64,000 bases of DNA from contig JQIS01000001.1 of assembly GCA_000830175.1 (NCBI GenBank), positions 345,482 through 409,481 on the forward strand. Direction: 5' to 3'. Source of the stretch: Sulfurovum sp. FS08-3. GTDB taxonomy: Bacteria; Campylobacterota; Campylobacteria; Campylobacterales; Sulfurovaceae. The position numbers were made by a program, and so were the translations under genes. The notes under the pieces were generated by a model, which was given only the letters and a program-made list of their open reading frames with translations, did not search any database and had not been told where the DNA came from. Position 1 is the first letter of the stretch; every line of letters starts with the position of its first letter. This document shows, in pieces, positions 1-9,602 of the stretch.

Positions 1-2
1 AG

Positions 3-818
3 ATTATCTTTGAAATAGAAAACGAGGTGTTGCATATCGTACAAGGTAGCTCCAAATTCAAACTCCCCACCTTTGATAGCTCCTCTTTTCCTCTTTTTCC
101 TACCAAAGAGAACAAATTTACTATCTCCATGGACTCATTAGCCCTTATCAAAAATCTCAAAAAAATCTCTCCCGCTATTGATACCAACAATCCTAAATAC
201 GAACTCAACGGGGCTTTGATAGATATTCAAAAAGAAAAAACCTTCATCGTAGGAACCGATACGAGACGTTTGGCTATCGCCTCTATTGATAATCAATCGC
301 AAACGGAACTCTCACTTATTATCCCCAAAAAAACTATCCTAGAGATTGAAAAGCTCTTTTTGGATCAAATTACTATCTATTATGACACTCAAGAACTTAT
401 CATCGAAAACGATAAATACTCTATCTATACCAAACTTATCAATGGAAAATTCCCCGATTACAATCGAATCATCCCCAAAGAGATCAAAAACTCTTTTGAA
501 TTTCCCAAAAAAGAGATGCTTGATGCTATTAGAAAAATCACCACCGTATCGCAAGATATTAACATGAGACTCACTCCCAATAGGATTTATTTCACCTCTT
601 TGATGCAAAACTCTCAAAATCTCGAAGCCAAAACAGAGCTTCCTTTGGAGATTACCATCGAGCATGAACTCGAACTCAACTTTAACGGTCGCTACCTTGT
701 AGAGTTTTTATCACAAATCGATAGTCCTACCTTTACCATTGGTATTAACGAAACAAGATTGCCTTTTACAGTAAAAGATAATAACTTTATGACTATAATT
801 ATGCCTATCATAAATTAA
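3..818 (+). CDS. dnaN: DNA polymerase III sliding clamp, beta subunit (5' end outside window)
   Basis: The reading frame is already open at the left edge, so the gene is cut by the window and its N-terminal third is missing. About 271 residues are visible against about 355 for a full clamp. The segments [26 protein letters not shown] and [17 protein letters not shown] are typical of domains 2 and 3 of Campylobacterota DnaN. The C-terminus MPIIN carries the usual hydrophobic MPxxx tail at the protein-binding cleft. The clamp encircles DNA and tethers the replicative polymerase. pyrG follows 10 bp downstream, whereas gyrB is the common neighbour. Confidence 0.93.
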   Translation: MIFEIENEVLHIVQGSSKFKLPTFDSSSFPLFPTKENKFTISMDSLALIKNLKKISPAIDTNNPKYELNGALIDIQKEKTFIVGTDTRRLAIASIDNQSQTELSLIIPKKTILEIEKLFLDQITIYYDTQELIIENDKYSIYTKLINGKFPDYNRIIPKEIKNSFEFPKKEMLDAIRKITTVSQDINMRLTPNRIYFTSLMQNSQNLEAKTELPLEITIEHELELNFNGRYLVEFLSQIDSPTFTIGINETRLPFTVKDNNFMTIIMPIIN

Positions 819-828
819 AGGCAATGTT

Positions 829-2454
829 TTGGAGAATAAAAAATATATATTTATTACAGGTGGAGTACTTAGTTCACTGGGCAAAGGAGTTACGGCTGCA
901 AGTATAGGAACACTGCTTAAACATGCAGGTATGCGTATTGGTGTATTGAAGCTTGATCCCTATATCAATGTTGATCCAGGAACCATGTCACCGCTTGAAC
1001 ACGGAGAGGTTTATGTGACACAAGATGGAGCCGAAACCGATTTGGATTTGGGTCACTATGAGCGATTTTTGGATACTTCACTGACACGGCACAGCAACTT
1101 CACAACGGGTCAAATCTATAAAACCGTCATCGAAAATGAGCGAAAAGGGAAATATCTAGGAAAAACAATTCAAATTGTTCCTCATATTGTTGATGAAATC
1201 AAAGAGCGTATTTTATTGGCAAGCGAACATAAAGATTTGCTTATTGTTGAACTAGGCGGTACAACAGGAGATATAGAAGGATTGCCCTTTTTGGAAACGA
1301 TTCGCCAAATGAAACATGAGTTTGGAAGCGATAGCGTTTTTAATATTCACGTCACGCTTTTGCCCTATCTCAAAAGTGCAGGAGAACTCAAAACCAAACC
1401 AACCCAACACTCCGTTCAAGAGCTTCGACGATTAGGCATTGCACCCCATATGATAGTGTTGCGTTCGGAACATTTTATCCCCAATGACCTTAAACGCAAA
1501 ATCGCCTTTAGTTGCGATGTTGATGTTGATTGCGTGATTGATGCGATGGATTCGCCTAGTATCTATCAAGTACCGCTCAACTTTTTGCAACAAGATATTA
1601 TCGCACCCATTGCCAAACGCCTCAATTTGGGAGAACTTAGTCCCGATATGGATAAATGGAGTCAATTGGTAAAAACCATTATCTCTCCCAAAGAGAGCGT
1701 AACCATTGCCTTTGTAGGTAAATATCTTGACCTTAAAGAGTCTTACAAATCACTCACCGAAGCACTTATCCACGCAGGTGCTCATTTGGATTGCAAAGTA
1801 AATATCAAATGGGTTGATAGTGAAAAAATCGAAGATGAAGGGGTGCAAAAATTCCTTGCGGGAGTTGATGGTGTGCTTGTTGCGGGTGGATTTGGAGAGC
1901 GAGGCGTTGAGGGTAAAATTTTGTGCATCTCCTACGCCAGAGAAAACAAAATACCCTTTTTGGGAATATGTCTAGGAATGCAACTTGCCATGATAGAGTT
2001 TGCTCGTAATGTACTAGGACTCAAAGAGGCAAACTCAATGGAGTTTAACGAAGAGACCAAAGAACCCGTTATCTATCTTATCGATGAATTTATCGACAGC
2101 AGTGGAACCAAACAAGTACGCACTACCACTTCTCCTCTTGGAGGCACGATGCGTTTGGGAGAGTATGAGTGCAAAATCAAAGAGGGCAGCAATCTTCACA
2201 AAGCCTACAAAAGCTCGGTCATTTATGAACGCCATCGCCACCGATACGAAGCCAATCCGCTCTATCGTCAAAGATTTGAAGCCAACGGCTTAAGCATTAC
2301 AGGAGAGTCACAAGGGCTTATTGAGGCGATTGAGATACCCAATCATCCATGGTTTTTGGGTGTGCAGTTTCATCCTGAGTTTACCTCACGACTCCAAACG
2401 CCTAATCCTGCTATCTTTAGCTTTGTTCAAGCTTCGCTTGATAATAGAGAATGA
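829..2454 (+). CDS. pyrG: CTP synthase
   Basis: Cytosolic enzyme making CTP from UTP, ATP and glutamine. At 541 residues it is full length. The N-terminal amidoligase carries the P-loop [10 protein letters not shown] (about residues 11-20) and [11 protein letters not shown]. The C-terminal class I glutamine amidotransferase has GGFGERG, the nucleophile Cys in GICLGMQ (about 380) and the catalytic HPEF (about 514-517). I chose the TTG at 829, which follows AAAGG at 817-821 and places [11 protein letters not shown] at the N-terminus; the ATG at 824 is out of frame. Its stop overlaps the recJ start (ATGA), so the two are translationally coupled. Confidence 0.97.
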   Translation: MENKKYIFITGGVLSSLGKGVTAASIGTLLKHAGMRIGVLKLDPYINVDPGTMSPLEHGEVYVTQDGAETDLDLGHYERFLDTSLTRHSNFTTGQIYKTVIENERKGKYLGKTIQIVPHIVDEIKERILLASEHKDLLIVELGGTTGDIEGLPFLETIRQMKHEFGSDSVFNIHVTLLPYLKSAGELKTKPTQHSVQELRRLGIAPHMIVLRSEHFIPNDLKRKIAFSCDVDVDCVIDAMDSPSIYQVPLNFLQQDIIAPIAKRLNLGELSPDMDKWSQLVKTIISPKESVTIAFVGKYLDLKESYKSLTEALIHAGAHLDCKVNIKWVDSEKIEDEGVQKFLAGVDGVLVAGGFGERGVEGKILCISYARENKIPFLGICLGMQLAMIEFARNVLGLKEANSMEFNEETKEPVIYLIDEFIDSSGTKQVRTTTSPLGGTMRLGEYECKIKEGSNLHKAYKSSVIYERHRHRYEANPLYRQRFEANGLSITGESQGLIEAIEIPNHPWFLGVQFHPEFTSRLQTPNPAIFSFVQASLDNRE

Positions 2455-4046
2455 CGACACGCTATCCCTCCATTGAGTCGCTTGAACACCTTCAAGCGAT
2501 TCTTTCGAGTCGCTTCGATGAGGGATTTTTGAGCCTCAAAGATTTGCCCCATCCCTATACTCTCAAAGATATGCAAAAAGCCACAAAACGTATCACCCAA
2601 GCTATTCATGGGAAGCAAAAAATTGTTTTGATTGGAGATTACGATGTCGATGGAGTGGTCTCCACGGCTCTTATGAAGCTTTTTTTTGATGAGATAGGGG
2701 TTGAGCTTACTACCATCATTCCCAATCGTTTTAGGGATGGTTATGGGCTTAGCAGTGCTATTATCCCTCGTATTGCCGATTTTGATTTGGCTATCACGGT
2801 CGATAACGGTATCTCAGCGGTAGAGGCTGCTGCATTGTGTCAAAGGTTTGGTATTGAACTCATCATTACCGACCATCACCTCTTGCCTCCGATTTTGCCC
2901 AATGCCTATGCTATTGTGGATCAAAAACAGAGTGATTGTTCATTTCCCTACAAAGAGATTTGCGGTGCTCAAATTGCGTGGTATCTTATCGCTTCACTTA
3001 AAATTGAATTGGGTGTGGAGATCGATACCAAAAGCTATTTGGAACTCGTAGCCATTGCCATAATCGCCGATGTAATGCCTCTTAGACATATCAATCGTGC
3101 CATGGTAGTAGCGGGGTTGCAACGTATCAATCAATCCACCCACCCTGCCCTAAGAGCTATCAAAGAGAAGTTTGGAAAAGAGAACATAAGCAGTGAAGAT
3201 GTTGGCTTTTTGATTGCTCCACTGCTTAACTCTGCGGGAAGAATTGAAGATGCCTCTTTTGCATTGGATTTTTTAAGTACACGCAATATCTATGAAGCCA
3301 ACGCTAAGCTTGAAGTTTTAATAGCTTTTAATACCCAGCGTAAAAATATTGAAGAGTCTATTACCCAAAAAGCTATTGCAAATGCCAATCCTAATGAAAA
3401 TATTATCGTTACTTACGGAGAGGATTGGAATGAGGGAGTTGTGGGAATTGTTGCTGCGCGAGTTGTTAATCACTTCAAAAGACCTGCCATTATCCTTTCG
3501 CAAAAAGGCAATCAACTCAAAGGAAGCGGTCGAAGCTACGGAGAGTGCGATTTGTTTGAGCTAGTTAGCGAGTCCAAGGGGTATTTGGAGAAATTTGGAG
3601 GACACAAAGCCGCTATTGGACTAAGTTTGAAGCTTGAAAACTTTGAAAATTTTAAAAACACTTTGCACAAAAGCATTCAAGAGAGGGGGTATAGCCAAAA
3701 TAACGTAGATGACTCTATTGTTGGCTCTATGGGTTTTGATTTGATTGATTTTCGCTTGACTAAAATGTTGAGTCAATACGAGCCTTATGGGCATGAAAAC
3801 AGCAAACCCAAATTTATAACCTCCGATGTAGAGGTAGTCCATTTTGATAGAATAGGTAAAAATCAAGAGCATTTAAGGATGATTGTATCGCACCGTGGTA
3901 TCCATCTGAGTGCTATCAAATTTAAATGCAAACGAGAGATGAAGATAGGAGAGCGTTTGAATATAAGCTATTTTGTCAATGAAAATCACTTTCGAGGCGA
4001 AGTCTCTCTTCAATTGATGATTGATGAGATAATACAAAGAGGTTAA
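2451..4046 (+). CDS. recJ: Single-stranded-DNA-specific exonuclease RecJ
   Basis: A 5'-to-3' ssDNA exonuclease used in recombination and mismatch repair. It has 531 residues, slightly shorter than the E. coli protein. The DHH phosphoesterase core shows DYDVDGV (about 62-68) and TDHH (about 139-142), which bind the metal ions. The DHHA1 part shows GSGRS (about 357) and GGHKAAIG (about 382). The C-terminus ends with an OB-like segment. It overlaps pyrG by 4 bp, and the phosphoribosyltransferase gene follows with no gap (TAA then ATG), so the three genes look like one operon. Confidence 0.95.
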   Translation: MTTRYPSIESLEHLQAILSSRFDEGFLSLKDLPHPYTLKDMQKATKRITQAIHGKQKIVLIGDYDVDGVVSTALMKLFFDEIGVELTTIIPNRFRDGYGLSSAIIPRIADFDLAITVDNGISAVEAAALCQRFGIELIITDHHLLPPILPNAYAIVDQKQSDCSFPYKEICGAQIAWYLIASLKIELGVEIDTKSYLELVAIAIIADVMPLRHINRAMVVAGLQRINQSTHPALRAIKEKFGKENISSEDVGFLIAPLLNSAGRIEDASFALDFLSTRNIYEANAKLEVLIAFNTQRKNIEESITQKAIANANPNENIIVTYGEDWNEGVVGIVAARVVNHFKRPAIILSQKGNQLKGSGRSYGECDLFELVSESKGYLEKFGGHKAAIGLSLKLENFENFKNTLHKSIQERGYSQNNVDDSIVGSMGFDLIDFRLTKMLSQYEPYGHENSKPKFITSDVEVVHFDRIGKNQEHLRMIVSHRGIHLSAIKFKCKREMKIGERLNISYFVNENHFRGEVSLQLMIDEIIQRG

Positions 4047-4499
4047 ATGCAACGTTATTACTACAGCTATCATGAGTTTAGAGAAGATTTAAAAACCCTA
4101 ACGCACAAGATTGATGAAGAGTTTGATACCCTATTGCCTATCGCACGAGGGGGGCTAAGCATGGGGCAACTTTTGGGTGAATATTACGCTATTCGCAAAG
4201 TCTATGCTATCAATACCATCGGCTATGACGATACCCAAAAGCTCAAAAGCGTTGAGGTGTTGAATCTGCCCGATTTAAGCGATTCGCATCGTATTTTAAT
4301 CCTTGATGATATTATTGATAGCGGTGATACTATCAAAGCCGTACTGGAGAGACTCCAAAAACTCTACCCTACCAAAACTTTCAAAGTTGCATCTATTTTT
4401 TACAAACCCAGTGCTTCAATTGAACCGAACTATTGGGTACGAGAGGCTAAGGGATGGATAGATTTCTTTTGGACGGTTGATCTAAGAGAGCACGTTTAA
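4047..4499 (+). CDS. Phosphoribosyltransferase, xanthine/guanine type (putative)
   Basis: A 150-residue type I phosphoribosyltransferase. The PRPP-binding loop is ILILDDIIDSGDT (about residues 82-94), and LLPIARGGLSMG near residue 30 matches the region of purine PRTases that precedes the flexible loop. The size fits Gpt/hypoxanthine-type salvage enzymes, but the base specificity cannot be read from the sequence. A good ribosome site AAAGAGG precedes the ATG, and the start abuts the recJ stop. Its last 53 bp overlap the 3' end of the convergent AAA-ATPase gene, an unusually long convergent overlap. Confidence 0.8.
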   Translation: MQRYYYSYHEFREDLKTLTHKIDEEFDTLLPIARGGLSMGQLLGEYYAIRKVYAINTIGYDDTQKLKSVEVLNLPDLSDSHRILILDDIIDSGDTIKAVLERLQKLYPTKTFKVASIFYKPSASIEPNYWVREAKGWIDFFWTVDLREHV

Positions 4500-6153
4500 C
4501 CCACACCCTCTTCCCATCAAACACCACACCAAACGCCAAAGTGTTGTCGTAGCCTCTTTTGTGTAGCTCTGAAACATAAGTTTTTTGCTCTATCTGCTCT
4601 ATAGCACTCTCTAAAGCTCTCTCTTTGGACTCCTTTTCAAATACATCAATGGTTTTAAGTTCTATGACCAAAGCCAGTTTTGATTTGTCGTGTTTGTGTA
4701 AAAGCATAATATCAACCCGTCCATAACCTGCTTCTTTGTTGGAAATCACCTCATAATCGTTGAGATTGACAAGTAGTCCTAAGAAAAAGGCGTGATAGAC
4801 ACTTTCAATAGTTTTAGCGGTATCGTAAAACGAAAGGGTATCACGGACAAACTCACTAAATATTTTCTCAAAAAGCTCCAAATCTCCCTGGGTTAAAGAT
4901 TTCAAGAGGATTCTAAGTCTGGGGTTTGAAAACTTCTCACTTATCCAATTGGCAATGATTTTTCTAAAGATATAACGACACTCCTCATTGACAATCGAGA
5001 GTTGGCAAATATGCTCCCCTAGCTCCCATCTTTTGGAGGTGTATTTGAGATACCCGCTAAAAAACAAAAACGAATAGAGCATCTCTTCATTGAAGTGAAA
5101 ATCTCTATCTTTAAAGGTAATATTGGGATTAATCACCCTCTCGACACTCTCACCTTTGAGCAAATATTGCAAATCCTCTCGAAATCCATCGGAGTTTTCA
5201 ACCAATATCCTAATAATATCATTAGAAGAGGTATTGGCCCAATAGACATCTATCTCTCCCCTATTGACAAAATTAAGGAGTGACCACGGATTAAAGATAG
5301 TCTCATCACCTATCTTGTATCCATTGTACCACTCATTCACCTTTTCTTGATGGGCTTGTAATTGATAGTCATGCAACAATTGTGTCACCTCTTGGGTTGT
5401 AAATCCAAAGTGGGTATTAAACTCTTTGTTAAGAAGGGTATAGACTTCGATATTGTTAAGGTCACTAAAAATAGACTCTTTGGAGACTCTTAAGATACCT
5501 GTAAGTACCGCTTTATAGAGATGAATATCGTTATCTTTGAGTGCTGCTCCCATAAAGGTTTTAAAAAATCCCACCATCTCTTCGTAATACCCTTTAAGAA
5601 AAGCGGTTTGGATAGGGGTATCATACTCATCGATAAGAATGATACATTTTTGGTTGTAGGCTGTTGTGAGGAGTTTGGAGAGGAGTTTAAAAGATACCTC
5701 AAAATCAACTTGATAGGCTGAAGTAATCAATATTCTCTCTATGAGCTGTCTCTCTTTTTCTTCCAAATTTATACTAAAAATTGCTTTTTTGTGCCGAGCA
5801 AACTCTTTTTCAATCAACATTCCTATTTTAACGATACTCTGCTCAAAGCTCTCCTCTTTGACATCTTTAAACGAAATATAGATAATAGGATAACGATTCA
5901 GATGAGCCATAATTGCACTATTGTTTGCAACCGCCAACCCCTCAAAGAGCTTCCCACTCTCCTCTTGTATATCAAAAAAATAGTTGAGCATACTAAGGTT
6001 GAGGGTTTTACCAAAGCGTCTAGGGCGAGGGAGGAGGATTACATCGGCACTTGCATTTATGATTTCAGTAATCAGCTGTGTTTTATCAATATAGTAAAAA
6101 TTATCTTGAATAATTGATTTAAAATCACTTTTTCCAATGGGTAGCTTTTGCAT
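4447..6153 (-). CDS. AAA-ATPase-like protein with C-terminal PD-(D/E)XK nuclease domain
   Basis: A 568-residue protein of the widespread AAA-ATPase-like plus PD-(D/E)XK type. The N-terminal Walker A is PRRFGKT (residues 44-50), in the family's usual RRFGKT form. Walker B is KCIILIDEYDTPI near residue 171. The C-terminal nuclease core shows DIMLLHKHD followed by LVIELKTID (about 475-500), giving the D...ExK motif. Families of this type are multi-copy in many genomes, patchily distributed and of unknown role; mobile or selfish behaviour and defence have been suggested. It stands alone here, opposite in strand to its left neighbours. Confidence 0.85.
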   Translation of the reverse strand: MQKLPIGKSDFKSIIQDNFYYIDKTQLITEIINASADVILLPRPRRFGKTLNLSMLNYFFDIQEESGKLFEGLAVANNSAIMAHLNRYPIIYISFKDVKEESFEQSIVKIGMLIEKEFARHKKAIFSINLEEKERQLIERILITSAYQVDFEVSFKLLSKLLTTAYNQKCIILIDEYDTPIQTAFLKGYYEEMVGFFKTFMGAALKDNDIHLYKAVLTGILRVSKESIFSDLNNIEVYTLLNKEFNTHFGFTTQEVTQLLHDYQLQAHQEKVNEWYNGYKIGDETIFNPWSLLNFVNRGEIDVYWANTSSNDIIRILVENSDGFREDLQYLLKGESVERVINPNITFKDRDFHFNEEMLYSFLFFSGYLKYTSKRWELGEHICQLSIVNEECRYIFRKIIANWISEKFSNPRLRILLKSLTQGDLELFEKIFSEFVRDTLSFYDTAKTIESVYHAFFLGLLVNLNDYEVISNKEAGYGRVDIMLLHKHDKSKLALVIELKTIDVFEKESKERALESAIEQIEQKTYVSELHKRGYDNTLAFGVVFDGKRVWVKRALLDQPSKRNLSIP

Positions 6154-6171
6154 GGTTTGACTCTCTTTTGT

Positions 6172-6771
6172 CTATTGTTTGCTAAATATCCCGCTTGTTG
6201 TGTAGGCATTCATCCCGCAATAGTAGCGACACTCTGAGATATTGACATCAAGGCTTTCGCCTTTTGAGCTAATGCGAATATGACAATCGTTGGAGTTGTC
6301 ATCAAATGTGAGTTTGCCCATACTCTCTGTAAATTTGCCCTCAATCATACACAAATGCAAATTGCCCCCCAAGGAGGTGTAGCTAAAGTGTAGAGAAGAT
6401 TGAATGCTCAAATCATCTCCGTCCATTTTGTAATCCCCTGCCCATTTAGAGATAGAACGTAATTGACGAGTAGTAGAGCCGTTTAATCTATCAATCTGGA
6501 ATCTATAGGCATCTTTGAGGCACTCTAGGGTGTTGCAATCGTTGCGTGTGTATTTGAGCCATCGTTGTTGTTGGGTTTTGACTCTATCGGGATCTTTTTG
6601 CACCGCACTTTTGTAGGCTTTTGCTAAATCTTCGTCCAATACAGAGAGTTGCGTATCGCTACAGATAAGTTTTTCAACATCGGTTGAAGCCTTTTGGCAA
6701 TCAAAACTTGCACCGTAACTCAATCCACTCAAGACAACTATCCCAAAAGCAATTTTACACCAATTTTTCAT
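6172..6771 (-). CDS. Secreted lysozyme-inhibitor LprI-like (DUF1311) protein
   Basis: About 199 residues with a clear Sec signal peptide (basic MKNWCK start, hydrophobic stretch, cut near SYGA-SF). The mature N-terminus DCQKASTDVEKLICSDTQLSVLDEDLAKAY is the LprI/DUF1311 pattern of paired Cys and a helical repeat, followed by RWLKYTRNDC. The C-terminal half is Cys-rich and unrecognised. The ATG at 6771 is preferred over a GTG at 6774 because AGGAG lies six bases before it. LprI-like proteins are periplasmic; inhibition of lysozyme is a family inference, not shown here. Confidence 0.75.
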   Translation of the reverse strand: MKNWCKIAFGIVVLSGLSYGASFDCQKASTDVEKLICSDTQLSVLDEDLAKAYKSAVQKDPDRVKTQQQRWLKYTRNDCNTLECLKDAYRFQIDRLNGSTTRQLRSISKWAGDYKMDGDDLSIQSSLHFSYTSLGGNLHLCMIEGKFTESMGKLTFDDNSNDCHIRISSKGESLDVNISECRYYCGMNAYTTSGIFSKQ

Positions 6772-7014
6772 CACTAACTCCTAAAAAGCATCTACTATAC
6801 TATAACATAAAACTCCTATAGATTTATGAATATATTTCGACATTGATACTCTAATATTTGATTATTCAACCCCTTTTGGAAACAATCACCTAGATTTTTG
6901 GGTTTGGTTGTGTGTAAAATGTATAAAATCGAATGAATGGAGAGATATATTAAAGGATAGTTAAAGTTTTTTATGCTAAAATCCTTTTCCTATTCAATAA
7001 CTACTTAGTAAGTT

Positions 7015-7091
7015 GCACCCATAGCTTAGCTGGATAGAGCATCGGTTTGCGGTACCGAAGGTCTTAGGTTCGAATCCTAATGGGTGTACCA
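7015..7091 (+). tRNA. tRNA-Arg (anticodon GCG), CCA encoded
   Basis: A complete 77-nt cloverleaf. The acceptor arm is 7015-7021 paired with 7081-7087 (G1 wobbles with U72). The D arm is at 7024-7040, the anticodon stem pairs 7042-7046 with 7054-7058, the T arm TTAGG/CCTAA encloses TTCGAAT, and ACCA ends the gene. The anticodon at 7049-7051 is GCG, which reads CGC and CGU arginine codons. A TAAAAT-like -10 box lies about 33 bp upstream (6977-6982). No terminator stem is visible downstream. Confidence 0.95.
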
Positions 7092-7224
7092 CACAAAGAA
7101 ACAATAAAAACTCCCCCCAATAACACAATTTACTTGCTTTAGAAAATAATTGACGTTACTATTCTTGATTTTTTGATTGTATCAAGGTAAGATTGTATTC
7201 AATTCAATCCAAAGAGAAATGATA

Positions 7225-7446
7225 ATGATACAAGTAGAATTTTTAGGTCCAATAGAACACAGTGATATGCAAGTAGAAGCATCATCGCTTGAACAACTTT
7301 CAACTATTTTAAAACAAAACCCAATCATTGCCCCATGGCTTGATAAATCTGCTGTTGCTATTAATGATGAGATGGTTTTTAGAGTCGATACGCTACTTAA
7401 AGATGGCGATAGAGTCTCTATCTTGCCACCTGTTTGTGGAGGATAG
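7225..7446 (+). CDS. moaD: Molybdopterin synthase small (sulfur carrier) subunit MoaD
   Basis: A 73-residue ubiquitin-like sulfur carrier. The C-terminus ends in GG, which is adenylated and thiocarboxylated and gives sulfur to precursor Z together with MoaE. VAINDEMV and LKDGDRVSILPPVCGG are typical of MoaD. The second ATG (7225) is preferred over that at 7219 because AAAGAG at 7211-7216 is then eight bases away. moaE follows three bases after the stop, so the two synthase subunits are made from one message. Confidence 0.93.
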   Translation: MIQVEFLGPIEHSDMQVEASSLEQLSTILKQNPIIAPWLDKSAVAINDEMVFRVDTLLKDGDRVSILPPVCGG

Positions 7447-7448
7447 GT

Positions 7449-7883
7449 ATGGAGATTTATGAAGGCTCACTTGATATCAAAATGATTTTTGGCAAGTGGC
7501 TTGATGAGGAGTCGCACTCAAATTACGGTGCTTTTATCCCTTTTGTAGGCACTATTCGAGATGAAGATGGTATCGATGGTCTTAGCTTTGATATTTATGA
7601 ACCTATACTTCAAAAGTGGTTTGATGGGTGGGTAACCAAAGCAAAAAGACAAGGGGCGATTGTCAAGATGGCTCACTCAAGAGGAGATGTTGCTATCCAT
7701 ACAAGCTCTTATATAAGTGCCGTTTTTTCTCCAAAGAGACGCATAGCCTTGGAGCTTATTGATGAATTTGTAGAGGATTTCAAAGCCAATGCACCCATAT
7801 GGAAATATGACCTCAAAAATGGAAAACGCATCTACGCACAAGAGAGAAGTACACCTATGATGGGTGCTGGGGTATTGCAATGA
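7449..7883 (+). CDS. moaE: Molybdopterin synthase catalytic subunit MoaE
   Basis: A 144-residue large subunit of molybdopterin synthase, which converts precursor Z to molybdopterin with sulfur from MoaD. FIPFVGTIRDEDG near residue 30 and NAPIWKYDL near residue 118 match the family core; the Lys of the PxWK motif is the catalytic lysine of characterised MoaE proteins. The ATG at 7449 is chosen since GGAGG (7438-7442) lies six bases before it; a TTG at 7434 would overlap moaD. The stop overlaps the maf start by ATGA. Confidence 0.92.
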   Translation: MEIYEGSLDIKMIFGKWLDEESHSNYGAFIPFVGTIRDEDGIDGLSFDIYEPILQKWFDGWVTKAKRQGAIVKMAHSRGDVAIHTSSYISAVFSPKRRIALELIDEFVEDFKANAPIWKYDLKNGKRIYAQERSTPMMGAGVLQ

Positions 7884-8425
7884 TACACCTATGCTCCACT
7901 TCATCAACGCGTGCTTTGCTATTGGATAATTTTGGGATTGAGTATATCCAACAATCTCCCAATTATGATGAAGAACAAATCTCTACCTCTTGTGCCAAAG
8001 AGTTTGTCTATATCGCAAGTCGTGGTAAACTTATCGCCTCTATCAAAGAGTTTGGATTGGAGTTGCCTCTGTTGTGTGCCGATACGGTTGTGGCTTCAAG
8101 CGATGGAGAGATTTTACGCAAGGCCAAAGATGAGATGGAAGCGAGGCGTATTTTAGATATTCAAAGTGGCTCTACTATTTCGATTATCTCTTCAGTGCAT
8201 TATCAAAAAAAAGAGTATCTTTTTAGTGACATATCGACTACAACTTATCAATTTGCTCCATTTGATAGAGAGGATATTGAAGCTTATATAGCCAGTGGTT
8301 TATGGGAAGGGAAAGCGGGGGCTTGTATGGTAGAGGGATTTTGCAAAAAATATATTATAAGTGTCAAAGGTTTGGAGAGTACAGCGATGGGAATGCAAGT
8401 AGAAAAACTCTTGCCGTGGTTGTAG
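7880..8425 (+). CDS. maf: Maf-family nucleoside triphosphate pyrophosphatase
   Basis: A 181-residue Maf/YhdE-type house-cleaning pyrophosphatase, which hydrolyses dTTP/UTP and modified nucleotides. LCSTSSTRALLLDNFGIEY replaces the common LAS-S-RR-LL start, CADTVV (about 72) holds the conserved Asp, and GLWEGKAGACMVEG matches the family's GxAGxYxIQG segment. The first base of its ATG lies inside moaE, so it is co-translated with the molybdopterin genes. A spacer of about 57 bp separates it from the next gene. Confidence 0.88.
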   Translation: MIHLCSTSSTRALLLDNFGIEYIQQSPNYDEEQISTSCAKEFVYIASRGKLIASIKEFGLELPLLCADTVVASSDGEILRKAKDEMEARRILDIQSGSTISIISSVHYQKKEYLFSDISTTTYQFAPFDREDIEAYIASGLWEGKAGACMVEGFCKKYIISVKGLESTAMGMQVEKLLPWL

Positions 8426-8482
8426 GCTTGACTAAAAAACGAATATATAGTAAGATAATACAATTTTAACTAGGAGTTTCGC

Positions 8483-8839
8483 ATGGAGCAAAAGATCAAA
8501 AAATCAGTAGCCACCATCTTGGCACACATTATCAAAGTCGATAAGCGAGATGTAGCCAAAGAGACTCCTCTGTTTTGTCGATTGATGGATCAAGATTTTG
8601 GGTGCGACAAGGGTGAGGCGGAGCAGTTTTTAAACGCCATTATGGATGAGGATTACGATATTGAAGAGCACGCCGCATTGGTTCGTGAAGCACTCAAAGA
8701 TGATAAATACACCAAATACAAAGTTCTTGACCAGCTCAATCAAATCATCTGTTCAGACGCTATCAACGACAAAGATTACGAAGAGTTTTTACGCATTCGT
8801 GAGATTTTATTCCCCGATGATCAACTTTATTGCAACTAA
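8483..8839 (+). CDS. Small acidic helical protein, TerB-like (tentative)
   Basis: A 118-residue soluble protein without a signal peptide. It looks all-helical and rich in acidic residues (FGCDKGEAEQFLNAIMDEDYDIEEH). The layout, a helix followed by an acidic loop and FL.AIM, resembles the TerB/DUF533 fold, but I cannot name a function. The ribosome site TAGGAG is good. fabG begins 11 bp downstream with its own AAGGAG, so the pair may be co-transcribed. It may simply be a conserved Campylobacterota protein of unknown role. Confidence 0.6.
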   Translation: MEQKIKKSVATILAHIIKVDKRDVAKETPLFCRLMDQDFGCDKGEAEQFLNAIMDEDYDIEEHAALVREALKDDKYTKYKVLDQLNQIICSDAINDKDYEEFLRIREILFPDDQLYCN

Positions 8840-8850
8840 AAAGGAGTTTT

Positions 8851-9594
8851 ATGAAATTTAGTGGAAAAAATGTACTCGTTACAGGTTCAAGCCGTGGAAT
8901 TGGCGCACAAATCGCCAAAACATTAGCCTCTTATGGACTCAAAGTTTGGATTAATTACCGCTCTGGCGAAGAGGATGCAAAAGCAGTAGCTCACTCTATT
9001 CAAGAGATGGGTGGAACGTGTGATATTATTGGCTTTGATGTAAGTGATGAAAATGCTTTTGTTGAGGCGATTAAGCATATTGTTACTACCGATGGAGAGC
9101 TTAGTTATCTGGTTAATAATGCGGGGATTACCAATGACAAATTGGCAATGCGTATGAAAACCGATGAGTTTATGAGTGTCATTGAAGCCAATCTCAAATC
9201 GGCCTTTATTGGATGTCGAGAAGCTATTAAGGTGATGAGCAAACAACGCTTTGGAAGTGTCGTCAATATCGCTTCGATTGTAGGTGAGACAGGCAATATG
9301 GGGCAAACCAACTACTCCGCTTCCAAAGGTGGACTGATTACTATGAGTAAATCTTTTGCCCTAGAGGGAGCTTCAAGAGGAGTGAGATTTAATACCATTA
9401 CCCCTGGATTTATAGCCACGCAAATGACCGATGTACTCAAAGAGGAGATAAAAGCAGGATTTATTGCCAAAATTCCTTTGGGACGCTTTGGGAATGCTAC
9501 AGAAGTAGCCGATAGTGTCGCATTTTTGCTTAGTGACCACTCAAGCTATATTACAGGTGAGACACTCAAAGTCAATGGCGGGATGTATATGTAG
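8851..9594 (+). CDS. fabG: 3-oxoacyl-[acyl-carrier-protein] reductase
   Basis: A 247-residue short-chain dehydrogenase that reduces beta-ketoacyl-ACP with NADPH in fatty acid synthesis. The cofactor loop is TGSSRGIG, followed by NNAG (about 89), the catalytic Ser in NIASIVG and YSASKGG (Tyr and Lys about 154 and 158). The C-terminus ETLKVNGGMYM is typical of FabG. I start at 8851, because AAGGAG at 8841-8846 fits it exactly; earlier in-frame codons lack a site. It is followed after 8 bp by the response regulator gene. Confidence 0.93.
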   Translation: MKFSGKNVLVTGSSRGIGAQIAKTLASYGLKVWINYRSGEEDAKAVAHSIQEMGGTCDIIGFDVSDENAFVEAIKHIVTTDGELSYLVNNAGITNDKLAMRMKTDEFMSVIEANLKSAFIGCREAIKVMSKQRFGSVVNIASIVGETGNMGQTNYSASKGGLITMSKSFALEGASRGVRFNTITPGFIATQMTDVLKEEIKAGFIAKIPLGRFGNATEVADSVAFLLSDHSSYITGETLKVNGGMYM

Positions 9595-9602
9595 GATGCC
9601 TT

